Shown piece after piece: positions 25,763 to 34,846 of a stretch of 64,000 bases of DNA. The notes under the pieces were generated by a model. The model was not told the origin of the DNA. It made no database searches and worked only from the letters and a program-made list of their open reading frames with translations. Made by a program: the position numbers and the translations under genes. Every line of letters starts with the position of its first letter. Position 1 is the stretch's first letter. Origin of the DNA: Bacillota bacterium (GTDB lineage Bacteria > Bacillota > Clostridia > Acetivibrionales > DTU013); assembly GCA_023435745.1 (NCBI GenBank), contig JAEZMD010000021.1, forward strand, positions 1-64,000, in the 5' to 3' direction.

Positions 25763-27124
25763 TCATAGCTCAGGATCTGCAGGATCTACGGGAACAATTT
25801 CCGGAATAGTGAATCCAAGCTTCTCGGCAAGTGATCTGTCAATAATGTCTTCGTTGATATGCTTTTCGATAAGCGTGTACTCCTCACCCTTTACCTTCAT
25901 CCCCAGGGCACTGTATGAAAGCTCGGCTATATGTGCTCTAAGAAATGTGTGATTATTTAATTCCAGCTGCATTGGATTATCAAATAATCCGATGGACTGT
26001 GCTGCAAAAACAGCATTTTCCCAGGTAAAGTCACCCTTTTTGTCATCGTAGCCCAACGCCCTGAGAATAAACGTGACATAAGATCTGGCATCCAATTTCT
26101 GGTCACTTCCGAACTTATTGCTACCGATACCGCCGGTAAGACCTGTTGTATATGCGTAATTCGTATATGCAACGGCCCACTGGGGAACATCACTGTATAC
26201 ACTCGTTGAGGTATCAACGGCAAGAGCGTCGGCTTCCCTCCCCAGCAGACGGATCAGCATAATGAGCCCTTCGAGCCTTGTGGGCTCCCTGTTTAGTTCA
26301 AATCCCCCGCTTGTACCCTTAAAGACGCCTATCTCCTTTAATTTGACTGCATATACCGCACGGGCATACTCTTTTTTAAAATCAACATCTTTCAAATTAT
26401 CATATATTGGTTTCAATTGATAGTAGTCATTGATCGGATTATTTTTCAGGTATAACTTTTTCAAATTTTTAAGATTTTTCAGCACACTGACATCTGCTAT
26501 GCTATTGTTCGAAAGATCCAGTTCCTGCAAACCGGTAAAAAGCTCCAGATCTTCTATGGTTGAAAGGTTGCAGTCGGACAGATCCAGTTCGGTGATGCCG
26601 CTTAGCTCAGAATCAAAAATCTCCCCTTCTTTTTTCAGATACGCCCTCACGGCCTTGTTCACATTAGCGTCCTTGAACTCTATAATCCTTGGAACCTGAG
26701 TATAGTTAATCCTATATTTTTCTAGATAATAGCTCTTTATTATAGGATCATTGATCACGAAAATGGTCAGTACGTCGAATGCTAAAATCTCTTTTAATGG
26801 ATACCTAAAAGACATATAACCATTATCGATATCCTGTTGTGAGAATTCTTTAATTACTTGCAGCTTATCTCCGGAAGGGGGGTTAAACATATTGTATTTT
26901 TCAATATCCTTCCCTCCTGTAAAATACAGTCTGTATTCGATATCATCACCGATCAGAACTGCTGTGATCGCATCAACACTGAAGTCCGGTATGACATCGT
27001 CGCTTGTACGAATCGCGATTTTCATTCCCTCATATTTTTCCTCAGCAAGGACAGATGATGTGAATACCGATATGAGCAGGGACGAGACAAGAATCAGCGC
27101 AATGAGAAGCTTTGATTTACACAT
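25763..27124 (-). CDS. Exported leucine-rich-repeat and SLH-like protein
   Basis: A 453-residue secreted protein. A signal peptide (about 1-27, ending in SVLA) is followed by a beta-rich N-terminal part, then two to four leucine-rich repeats (about 155-230; ITELDLSDCNLSTIEDL, LQELDLSNNSIADVSVL, LKKLYLKNNPINDY), then S-layer-homology-like segments (about 265-400; EPTRLEGLIMLIRLLGREA, SYVTFILRALGYDDKKG). The C-terminus is short and acidic. It probably sits on the cell wall and binds a protein or glycan partner. AAGGAG precedes ATG 27124. Whether it belongs functionally with the glycosidases is unknown. Confidence 0.72.
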   Translation of the reverse strand: MCKSKLLIALILVSSLLISVFTSSVLAEEKYEGMKIAIRTSDDVIPDFSVDAITAVLIGDDIEYRLYFTGGKDIEKYNMFNPPSGDKLQVIKEFSQQDIDNGYMSFRYPLKEILAFDVLTIFVINDPIIKSYYLEKYRINYTQVPRIIEFKDANVNKAVRAYLKKEGEIFDSELSGITELDLSDCNLSTIEDLELFTGLQELDLSNNSIADVSVLKNLKNLKKLYLKNNPINDYYQLKPIYDNLKDVDFKKEYARAVYAVKLKEIGVFKGTSGGFELNREPTRLEGLIMLIRLLGREADALAVDTSTSVYSDVPQWAVAYTNYAYTTGLTGGIGSNKFGSDQKLDARSYVTFILRALGYDDKKGDFTWENAVFAAQSIGLFDNPMQLELNNHTFLRAHIAELSYSALGMKVKGEEYTLIEKHINEDIIDRSLAEKLGFTIPEIVPVDPADPEL

Positions 27125-27224
27125 AGTTGGTCTCCTTCCACAAATATGATTAATAATAATACATATTTTAGTATATATTACTATCCGGTTGCTTACAAGG
27201 AGTTTATGTTATATAAGGAAAAAT

Positions 27225-27254
27225 TCTCGTGGAGTCTCGTGGATTCTCGTGGAG
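27225..27254. repeat. Short 10-bp tandem repeat
   Basis: Three consecutive units TCTCGTGGA(G/T), followed by a partial fourth (TCTCAG), lie between the LRR/SLH gene's start and the MATE gene's stop. No gene spans them. Purpose unknown. Confidence 0.6.
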
Positions 27255-27302
27255 TCTCAGTTGAGAGTGAAGGCTCGGCGCGTGATTGCTTTATTGCGGA
27301 GC

Positions 27303-28655
27303 CTACACGACGGACATCCCCACCCATGCGCGGGATTTCCACCTTTTGTACATCAGCACGCCCCTGAAGCATTCATCCGCCGCAAAGGCAATCCAGATCC
27401 CGGTAAGGCCAAGATCCAGCACCACTCCCAGAACATAACACAAAGTGACACTGACGCCCCACATGGACAGCACTGAGATAATTACAGGGAACTTGACATC
27501 GCCTGCGCCTCTGAGCGAATTCCCTATGACCAGGTTAGACGCGCGGCCCAGTTCGACGGCCATATCTATAGCAAGAACAATGTACACCATCTCAATAATA
27601 GCCGGATCCCGCGTGAATATCCCGGCAAGCTGCCTGCCAAAAAGGAAAAACATAAATGAGATAACAGCATTTGAAGCAGTCGCCATTTTTAAAGCATTGA
27701 AGCAAATCTTATAAGCTTTCCTGTGGTCTCCAGCGCCGACCAGTCTGCCCACCAGCAGTTGGGATCCCTGTCCGAAGGCGGCGCCCAGAGTACCGGAAAA
27801 TACCGAAATGCTGCTTCCATAGACCCTTGCTGTGATGGAAGCGGCGCCGAACATGGCCACAATATATGTGGTAGCCATCTGTGCGAAAGTGTAGGCCATT
27901 GATTCCCCTGCCGAAGGAATGCCAACCTTCAGCAGCGTCTTAACAATATCTTTCGGGAAAGGCCTAAAGTCACTGAGACGGATTGAAAGTCCAATCTTTT
28001 TATAAACAAGTATGAATAGAAAAATTGCCGCTAAAAGTTCACTGGCGACCATAGCGGCGGCAACGCCGGGAACACCGAGCACCGGAATGCCGAATGGCCC
28101 GTACAGCGAAGCATAGCTGCCGATCAAATTAAGAAAATTCATGCCTAACGCCACATACATAGGAAGCTTTGTATAACCGTAGCTTCTTGATATTCCTGAT
28201 AATGCCGCCATAAACGCCTGCAAAAATGTGAATGCACCTGCGATCACCAGGTACTGATAGGCGTAATCAAAAAGCTCTTCAGGCAGGTTCATGAGCTTGA
28301 GCAGCGGCACGGCCAGCAGAGTGATAGACAGGCTCAAGATAATCCCAAATGCCAGATTGGCCACCAGAGCGATATTTGCGATTCTTCCGGCCACCTTCCT
28401 CTCTCCCGCGCCTATTGACTGGCTGACCATAATGACCGTTCCCATACTTACAATGCCATACATGACGAGCACAAGGTTAATGATCTGATTCGCGACTCCA
28501 ACTGCGCCTACCGCATCATCCGAATACTGCCCGAGCATAAAGATATTCACATTTCCAAGCAGCAGGCGCAATAAAGATTCCAAAAAAATAGGCCATGAAA
28601 TGCTTATGAGTTTTGAATAATATCCGTCTTTGTCTAAAATATGTTTTCCCAACAT
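27303..28655 (-). CDS. MATE family efflux transporter
   Basis: A membrane protein of about 450 residues with twelve hydrophobic segments in two similar halves, typical of multidrug and toxin extrusion transporters driven by Na+ or H+. Characteristic stretches are SISWPIFLESLLRLLLGNVN, VGVANQIINLV and GQGSQLLVGRLVGAGDHRKA. I prefer ATG 28655 (MLGKHILDKD) because GGGGGG lies seven bases upstream; TTG 28691, twelve codons earlier, has AAGGGCG in front and would place the start five bases after the GH gene. The gene is co-directional with the GH pair and is probably in the same transcript. Confidence 0.85.
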   Translation of the reverse strand: MLGKHILDKDGYYSKLISISWPIFLESLLRLLLGNVNIFMLGQYSDDAVGAVGVANQIINLVLVMYGIVSMGTVIMVSQSIGAGERKVAGRIANIALVANLAFGIILSLSITLLAVPLLKLMNLPEELFDYAYQYLVIAGAFTFLQAFMAALSGISRSYGYTKLPMYVALGMNFLNLIGSYASLYGPFGIPVLGVPGVAAAMVASELLAAIFLFILVYKKIGLSIRLSDFRPFPKDIVKTLLKVGIPSAGESMAYTFAQMATTYIVAMFGAASITARVYGSSISVFSGTLGAAFGQGSQLLVGRLVGAGDHRKAYKICFNALKMATASNAVISFMFFLFGRQLAGIFTRDPAIIEMVYIVLAIDMAVELGRASNLVIGNSLRGAGDVKFPVIISVLSMWGVSVTLCYVLGVVLDLGLTGIWIAFAADECFRGVLMYKRWKSRAWVGMSVV

Positions 28656-28695
28656 TCCATGGCCCCCCGATTTTTTTGCCCTGTCTGCCAAAAAT

Positions 28696-31056
28696 TTACG
28701 CCCTTACTATTTCAAAAAACATCGTTCCTTCTCCCTCAAAGCGCAGCAAATCATTCCCCTCAAGCGGAGACTTTCTGCTTCCGTCCGGATTCAGGGGATA
28801 GACCGCCACTGCGGACGAGCCTGTATCTCCCGCTGCCTTTCTGACCGTCAGGCTTCCCTCCAGTGAATCGATGGAAACCGGCCCATTGCCTTCGTCAACC
28901 AGTACGCGGGTCCCCTGCTCCCTCTCTTCAAACACCATATCCGGATTGCCGCACCAGCCCAGCGCCACCAGAAGCAAATGACCTGATTCATCAGTATCCT
29001 TGCCGTCCAGCGAAAGCAGCGACAGCGTCATTTTGTCGTTTTTTACGTCAAAGACAAATCGGCCCAGCTCAGCGGTACCCTTGATATTTCCCGACGCTGT
29101 TTTGAGCTGCGGGGCGTCGATGCGGAAAATGCCCTTTCCAAAGTCAAATTCCAATTCATCCGTGTCGGACACTAGCTTGCTGTCATTCAAAAGTCCCTGC
29201 TTGTCCGTCAGGAGTCCCCATCTCTTCATTGCGCCGTCAAGCAGCCGGGAATAATTCCTATAGTCGGCGTCAACCTCATCGCCGTCGGGGATCACCTCAA
29301 AGTTGTCGCCGGCCTCCCTGTGCAGCTTCAGGAATGCATCAAGCCCTCTGTATTTTTGTGCGCCGTCAACATAATGACTTCTTGAGAATATAAATCCATG
29401 GCTGGCCGCCGTGTAATCACCGTTGGGAGTATTCCCGCTGGCCAGCGCCACATCAGCGTCTCCCTCGTATTTTAGTCCGATAAACCTCGCCGCCACTCTG
29501 GAAACATAGCTGGCATAGCCGTATGGAGCAATCCAGTTGCGCGGTACCGCATACAGATCTCTGTCAGAATAGCAGACCTCCAGCTGATTTTTCCCCGGGC
29601 TGACCAGCCCTCTCTGGAACAGGAAGGAGCAAAGGCCTACCTGACCCCATGTCGCAGGATCGTTGTAAAGGTTAAAGGGCTTGCTCAGTTTCGTATCATC
29701 TTCCTTGCTCACCGCATTCTCGTGCTGATAGCAATACAGCACCATGCCGTCCCAGTCCTGCAGGCACGCATAAGCCGCCACCATCGGAAGCGCGTCGCTT
29801 CTGAAATCCGTTCCGTAGAGTATGTTCCACTCCGCAGCCATGAACGGCTTTCCAACAACCCTGTCATGATTCAGTCTTGTCACGAGATTCAGTTTAAACG
29901 GGCTGTCAACTACAGTCTTCCTCGGATCGTTCTCAACCATGTTGATATTATGGTAACGCGGTTCGCTTTGATTGACGGTGTCCGGGTGGTTCCAGTAAGC
30001 ATTGTCCTGGTTCACATCAGTGTATCTGTCGAGACTGTAGATGTCTGCAGCTCCTTGAGCATGGTTTGTGATATTTATCGGACACTTTACGCCGATTGAA
30101 AGCAGATAATCACGCATTTCAGCAGAAAAATCAAGCTGTATTTTTGTCAGGAACTCCGTATAATCAGCGTAACGTGCGGGACAGGTGATCCCTCTGTAGT
30201 CCGCCTTCCAGTCCACATACATCTGGGTTCCTTCCAGATGCTCAAGCCTCTTTACAGTGCCCTTCTCCGGGTCTTCATCCTCAAGCAGGCCGCGGGTCCC
30301 ATCCTCTTTTGTCCATGCGCGGTCCAGCGCCTTTCTGGAGCCGTATTTCGCCAGCAGGTAGTTGTTGAAGCGTCTGTCAAGCTCTGCGCGATATGAGGGC
30401 AATCCGATCTCATCGCGGCCTTCATACCAGAATATCCCGTCCTCGTTCATCACCTGCACTAATACCACCGCCGGGTCATCCAGATAGCTCATCCCGGTAT
30501 ATGGGTTCACATGTCCGAGATAATCCCTGGCATATTCCTGCTGCAGCTCAATCAGCCTGCGGTTGAAAACATTTACCTGTTTGAAATATTTCATCATATC
30601 ATCAGGATAATCAATTCCGTCATCCGGAAGGAAGCCCCTGTAGCAGAACAAATCCAGCTGCATGTAGATTCCCTTTTGCTTCAGGCAGTAAAACAGATAG
30701 TCCAGCTTATCAAGATTTTCAGGGTCGAAATTCCTGGAGTTCCCTTTAGAGTAGTCAATGAGAAATGGACCTTCATCTTCATTCCAGGGCCTTGAATCCT
30801 CCGCATGGATTCTTACAAAGTTTACCCCCGCTTTTGAAAGCCTGTCTGCGATCAGCTCGCTGTCCTCCTTAGGCAGGTAAAGGTTTGCGAACGGGATATT
30901 GAAGCCGTAAAAGCGGGTTCTCTTTCCGCCGATATAGAAATGGCCGTCCCGTAACTTCGCGAATCCATGCTTCCCGGCAGGTGCGTCCAGTAAAAAGCTG
31001 AAATCGAGCGCATCCTTGAAAGCAACATCCTTCTTCATAATAAATGCTTGTTTCAT
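28696..31056 (-). CDS. Cellulase-family (GH clan A) glycoside hydrolase, paralogue 1
   Basis: A 786-residue intracellular protein with no signal peptide. An N-terminal (beta/alpha)8 catalytic domain carries the clan GH-A residues: VQVMNEDG with the acid/base Glu (about residue 200) and FMAAEWNILYG with the nucleophile Glu (about 400). The family opening phrase RFYGFNI (about 48) and GVNFVRIH follow the GH5-like pattern. The C-terminal part from about 570 is beta-rich. It is a close tandem paralogue of the next gene upstream, sharing long identical blocks such as LLEDEDPEKGTVK/RRL and YVDWKADYRG. GGAGGG precedes ATG 31056. The length and motifs resemble cellulase-family proteins of plant-glycan-using clostridia; the substrate is unknown. 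Confidence 0.82.
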   Translation of the reverse strand: MKQAFIMKKDVAFKDALDFSFLLDAPAGKHGFAKLRDGHFYIGGKRTRFYGFNIPFANLYLPKEDSELIADRLSKAGVNFVRIHAEDSRPWNEDEGPFLIDYSKGNSRNFDPENLDKLDYLFYCLKQKGIYMQLDLFCYRGFLPDDGIDYPDDMMKYFKQVNVFNRRLIELQQEYARDYLGHVNPYTGMSYLDDPAVVLVQVMNEDGIFWYEGRDEIGLPSYRAELDRRFNNYLLAKYGSRKALDRAWTKEDGTRGLLEDEDPEKGTVKRLEHLEGTQMYVDWKADYRGITCPARYADYTEFLTKIQLDFSAEMRDYLLSIGVKCPINITNHAQGAADIYSLDRYTDVNQDNAYWNHPDTVNQSEPRYHNINMVENDPRKTVVDSPFKLNLVTRLNHDRVVGKPFMAAEWNILYGTDFRSDALPMVAAYACLQDWDGMVLYCYQHENAVSKEDDTKLSKPFNLYNDPATWGQVGLCSFLFQRGLVSPGKNQLEVCYSDRDLYAVPRNWIAPYGYASYVSRVAARFIGLKYEGDADVALASGNTPNGDYTAASHGFIFSRSHYVDGAQKYRGLDAFLKLHREAGDNFEVIPDGDEVDADYRNYSRLLDGAMKRWGLLTDKQGLLNDSKLVSDTDELEFDFGKGIFRIDAPQLKTASGNIKGTAELGRFVFDVKNDKMTLSLLSLDGKDTDESGHLLLVALGWCGNPDMVFEEREQGTRVLVDEGNGPVSIDSLEGSLTVRKAAGDTGSSAVAVYPLNPDGSRKSPLEGNDLLRFEGEGTMFFEIVRA

Positions 31057-31137
31057 CGTATTTCCCTCCTCATTTTACTTGTTTCCCTGTTTATTTTTTT
31101 ACTTATTATGCTTGTTTACCTTCAGTGAATATTAAAT

Positions 31138-33510
31138 CTACTTCCTTACAATTTCAAAGTACATGGTTCCTTCTCCGGCAAAGGTTAATGTATTTTTCCC
31201 CTCAAGAGGCTTCATTCTGGCGCCGTCGGCACTGAGCGGATACACGGTCAGACCTTCGCCGGCCGCCCCATTCACACCAGCCTCCATGTTATCAGCCTCC
31301 CTGACTGTCAGGCTGCCCTCCAGTGAGTCGATGGATACCGGTCCGTGCCCCGCATCATGCATGATTCGGTTCCCGTCCTTCGTTTCGAATTTCATGCCCA
31401 GGTTGCCGCACCAGCCCAGCGCCAACAACAACAAGTGCTCTGATTCATCAGTGTCTCTTTCGTCCAGCGAAAGCAGCGACAGAGTCATTCTTTCATTTTT
31501 CACCTCAAAGCTGTATATACCCAGATCAGCAGTACCCCTGATATTCCCGGAAACGGTCTTGATCTGCGGAGCGTTAATGCGGAAGATACCCCTGCCAAAG
31601 TCAAAATCCAGCTCATCCGTATCGGAAACAAGCCTGCCATCATCTAAGAGTCCCTGTCCTTCCGAAAGCAGTCCCCAGCTCTTCATGGCGGCATCCAGCA
31701 CCTTCGAATACTTTGTGTAATCCCCGTCAATAGCGTCTCCGTCCTTCAGCACCGCAAACCTGTCTCCAGCTTCTTCATGCAGCTTCAAAAATGCATCGAG
31801 CCCTTTGTACTTCTGTGCGCCGTCCACATATTCACTTCGCGAGAATATAAGGCCGCGCCTTGCCGCCGTATAATCCCCGGTGGGCGTATTCCCGCTGGCC
31901 AGCGCCACATCGGCATCTCCTTCGTATTTGAGTCCGATGAACCTTGCCGCGATCCTGGACACAAAGCTGGCATATCCGTAAGGCGCTATCCAGTTCCTTG
32001 GCACTGCGTACAGATCCCTGTCCGAATAGCAGACCTCCAACAGATTTCTGCCAGGGCTGATCAATCCCTTCCGGAACAGATAAGAGCAAAGGCCCACCTG
32101 TCCCCAGGTCGCAGGGTCGTTATACAGATCAAACGGACCTGACAGCTTCGAATCGTCATACTTTTCCATGTCATTGGAATGATTATAAGCATACAGCACC
32201 ATCCCATCCCAATCCTGAAGGCTTGCATACGCCGCCACCATCGGGAGAGCATCGCTTCTGAAATCGGTTCCGTACAGAATATTCCACTCCGCGGCCATGA
32301 ACGGTTTGCCGGAAACTCTGTCATGATTCAGCCTTGTTACCAGATTCAGCTTGAACGGGCTGTCTACCACAGTCTTTCTCGGATCATTCTCCACCATGTT
32401 GATGTCATGATAATGGGGCGCCTGCGGCTTCAGAGGATCCGGATGATTCCAGTAGGCATTGTCCTGATTTACGTCTGTATACCTGTCGATACTGTAGATG
32501 TCAGCCGCTCCCTGAGCGTGATTGGATATATTGACAGGGCATTTCACCCCTATGGAAAGCAGGTGGTCGCGCATTTCGCGGGCAAAATCCAGCTGGATGC
32601 CGGTCAAAAACTCCGTGTAGTCGGCGTAACGTGCCGGCGATGTCATTCCTCTGTAATCCGCTTTCCAGTCAACATACATCTGCGTCCCTTCCAGATGCTT
32701 CAGCCTGCGTACGGTACCCTTCTCCGGGTCTTCGTCCTCCAGCAGTCCCCGGGTCCCGTCATCCTTTGTCCAGGCCCTGTCCAACGCATTTCTCGAGCCG
32801 TATTTTGCAAGCAGATAATTGTTGAAGCGCCTGTCCAGCTCCAGCATGTATGAAGGCAGGCTCGAACCGTCTCGGCAGCCCTCGTCCCAGAAAATACTGT
32901 TCTCGTTCATGACCTGTACCAGCACAACCGCGGGATCGTCTATATACCGCAAGCCGGTATACGGATTGACACGCAGCAGATACTGGTCCGCATACTGCTT
33001 TTGAAGTTCAACCAGTCGTCGGTTGAAGATATATATTTGCTTGAAAAATTTACACAGAGGATCGGGGTAATCCAGGTCATCCCCGGGCATATAACCGCGC
33101 CGGACCAGCAGATCCAGCTGCATATAGATCCCCTTCTGCTTCAGGCAATAAAACAAATAATCCAGCTTGTCAAGATTGACAGGATCGAAGTTCGTCGAAT
33201 TCCCTTTTGAATAATCGATCAGCAAATGTTCGCCGTCCCTCGGAATACAATCCGCCGCATGAATCCTCACAAAATTCACTCCGGCCTTTGACAGCCGCTC
33301 CGCTATGGCCTCGGCATCCCGCTTCGGTGAAAACAGGTTCTTAAATGCGATATTGAACCCATAAAAGCGGACCCTCCTGCCTCCGATATAAAAATGGCCG
33401 TCCTTTACAACAGCAAAGCCATGCTTACCCGCCGGCGCGTCAAGCAGGAAGCTGAAATCCAACGCGTCTTTAAACATCATGTCTTTCTTCAAAAGAAAAG
33501 GCTGTATCAT
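31138..33510 (-). CDS. Cellulase-family (GH clan A) glycoside hydrolase, paralogue 2
   Basis: A 790-residue paralogue of the neighbouring enzyme, aligning end to end. ATG 33510 (MIQPFLLKKD) follows GGGAGGG; an in-frame TTG five codons earlier is less likely. The acid/base VQVMNENS and nucleophile AAEWN motifs are kept. Differences concentrate in a few loops: WYEGRDEIG becomes WDEGCRDGSS, and RPWNEDEGP becomes IPRDGEH near the presumed substrate side. There is a 13-residue insertion near the C-terminus. This suggests recent duplication with diverging specificity. It starts one base after the MFS gene's stop and lies 81 bases from paralogue 1, so all three are probably co-transcribed. Confidence 0.82.
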   Translation of the reverse strand: MIQPFLLKKDMMFKDALDFSFLLDAPAGKHGFAVVKDGHFYIGGRRVRFYGFNIAFKNLFSPKRDAEAIAERLSKAGVNFVRIHAADCIPRDGEHLLIDYSKGNSTNFDPVNLDKLDYLFYCLKQKGIYMQLDLLVRRGYMPGDDLDYPDPLCKFFKQIYIFNRRLVELQKQYADQYLLRVNPYTGLRYIDDPAVVLVQVMNENSIFWDEGCRDGSSLPSYMLELDRRFNNYLLAKYGSRNALDRAWTKDDGTRGLLEDEDPEKGTVRRLKHLEGTQMYVDWKADYRGMTSPARYADYTEFLTGIQLDFAREMRDHLLSIGVKCPVNISNHAQGAADIYSIDRYTDVNQDNAYWNHPDPLKPQAPHYHDINMVENDPRKTVVDSPFKLNLVTRLNHDRVSGKPFMAAEWNILYGTDFRSDALPMVAAYASLQDWDGMVLYAYNHSNDMEKYDDSKLSGPFDLYNDPATWGQVGLCSYLFRKGLISPGRNLLEVCYSDRDLYAVPRNWIAPYGYASFVSRIAARFIGLKYEGDADVALASGNTPTGDYTAARRGLIFSRSEYVDGAQKYKGLDAFLKLHEEAGDRFAVLKDGDAIDGDYTKYSKVLDAAMKSWGLLSEGQGLLDDGRLVSDTDELDFDFGRGIFRINAPQIKTVSGNIRGTADLGIYSFEVKNERMTLSLLSLDERDTDESEHLLLLALGWCGNLGMKFETKDGNRIMHDAGHGPVSIDSLEGSLTVREADNMEAGVNGAAGEGLTVYPLSADGARMKPLEGKNTLTFAGEGTMYFEIVRK

Positions 33511-33511
33511 A

Positions 33512-34744
33512 CTATTCCCTCCCAAAGTTTGCTTTTCTGCCGGATATCACAAGGATTAAAAAGCCCGCAAGATAAACGGTGAATATGAATATAATCGGAT
33601 AGACCGGGGACAGCTCATAAAGCCTTCCTCCGACATATCCGGCCGGAAACATGCACAGCATGGAAATCATATTAAAAAGCGCGATCACTTCCGTTCGCAT
33701 CTCATCCTCGATTGTGTTGGCAATAAGTGTGTTGAGTACGGGCGTCATCAAATAAAGTGCCAGCGCCCAGCATACAACACATATATACGCGATCTGCGGA
33801 ACAGTAAAATTTGCTACAATCAGAGCCAATGCTCCGGTCGCATACATTGCAAGACCAAAGACCGCACTTTTTTCCATGTTTTTTATCGTCGGTATTACAA
33901 AGAAAAAGACAAACAAGCCCACCGCAGTCGATAAAAAAGGAAACAGTGATATAAAAGCTTCAGGAAAATGAAGCGCTTTTGTTAAAAACGGAAAATAATA
34001 AAGATTATTTATGATCAACGCAAAATTGAGCATTATATTCATAATAAAGAGGAGAATAAGTCTGGTATTCCCCAAAATATACCTGGCCGGCTTTTGGAGG
34101 TTTTTAAAAGGATTGCCAAGAGGCTCCCTCTGCCCCATCAGCTTTTTCCCTACAGAGGTTTCCTTAAGGAAAATATACTTACCCAGTGCCGCAGCACCCA
34201 TTGAGAAAAAAGAAAACAGATATAAAATCCTGATGGCAGGCACAAGCGTCATCTTTCCGATCAGGAGCCCTGTAAGCGGCACAAAAAGTCCGCATAGGGA
34301 ACCGGTAACAGAAGAGAAGCTGAACGCGCGGATCCTCTTATCATGCTCCACATCCTCCATAAGAAAGCACTGATTTGCTATCCCGTTTATGACAGTGATG
34401 CAGTTGATTATCGCAGCAACGAGGAACTGCCAGTACTCTGTAGCGAAAAAATAGATCAGCATGGGAAAGGACCAGCCTATCAGATCAAGCACGGATACCG
34501 AGACTCTCCTGCCGAATCTGTTAACAACATAGCCCGCAAAAATAGCCAGAAATGTTTTCAGTATAAAGGTCAGCGAGTTTATAATCCCCACACCTGAAGC
34601 TGAAATTCCCTGGTTTATCATGTACAGGCTCGCATATGAAGCTACAAGATTATTCGGTATGGACCACAGAGGCAGTAAAGATACGCTGACTCTAACATTC
34701 CGTGGCATTTCTCTGAAATTCGTTACAATCGAGGGGGTCCTCAA
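33512..34744 (-). CDS. MFS transporter
   Basis: A 410-residue major facilitator superfamily protein with about twelve membrane segments and a short, basic cytoplasmic loop between halves (KKLMGQREPLGNPFKNLQK). The motif FAGYVVNRFGRRVSV after segment 2 is the MFS signature A. The start is TTG at 34742-34744, with AAGGAGG seven bases upstream; the ATG four bases before is out of frame. Sitting between the sugar ABC importer and the glycosidases, it may export or import an oligosaccharide or a hydrolysis product. The substrate cannot be read from sequence. Confidence 0.82.
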   Translation of the reverse strand: MRTPSIVTNFREMPRNVRVSVSLLPLWSIPNNLVASYASLYMINQGISASGVGIINSLTFILKTFLAIFAGYVVNRFGRRVSVSVLDLIGWSFPMLIYFFATEYWQFLVAAIINCITVINGIANQCFLMEDVEHDKRIRAFSFSSVTGSLCGLFVPLTGLLIGKMTLVPAIRILYLFSFFSMGAAALGKYIFLKETSVGKKLMGQREPLGNPFKNLQKPARYILGNTRLILLFIMNIMLNFALIINNLYYFPFLTKALHFPEAFISLFPFLSTAVGLFVFFFVIPTIKNMEKSAVFGLAMYATGALALIVANFTVPQIAYICVVCWALALYLMTPVLNTLIANTIEDEMRTEVIALFNMISMLCMFPAGYVGGRLYELSPVYPIIFIFTVYLAGFLILVISGRKANFGRE

Positions 34745-34792
34745 TGCATATCCTCCTTATTGATGTTATACAATGATAATATTTCCATCCTA

Positions 34793-34833
34793 AAAGCCGA
34801 GCCGTCATGATCATCCATGACGGCTCGCTTTTA
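34793..34833 (-). terminator. Terminator after the sugar-binding lipoprotein gene
   Basis: Perfect 12-base arms CGAGCCGTCATG/CATGACGGCTCG (34798-34827) with a six-base loop and flanking A/T tracts, between the lipoprotein stop and the MFS gene. It would let the binding protein be made in excess over the downstream MFS and GH genes, by partial read-through, or end the transcript. Confidence 0.85.
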
Positions 34834-34846
34834 TTGCAACTTAAGA

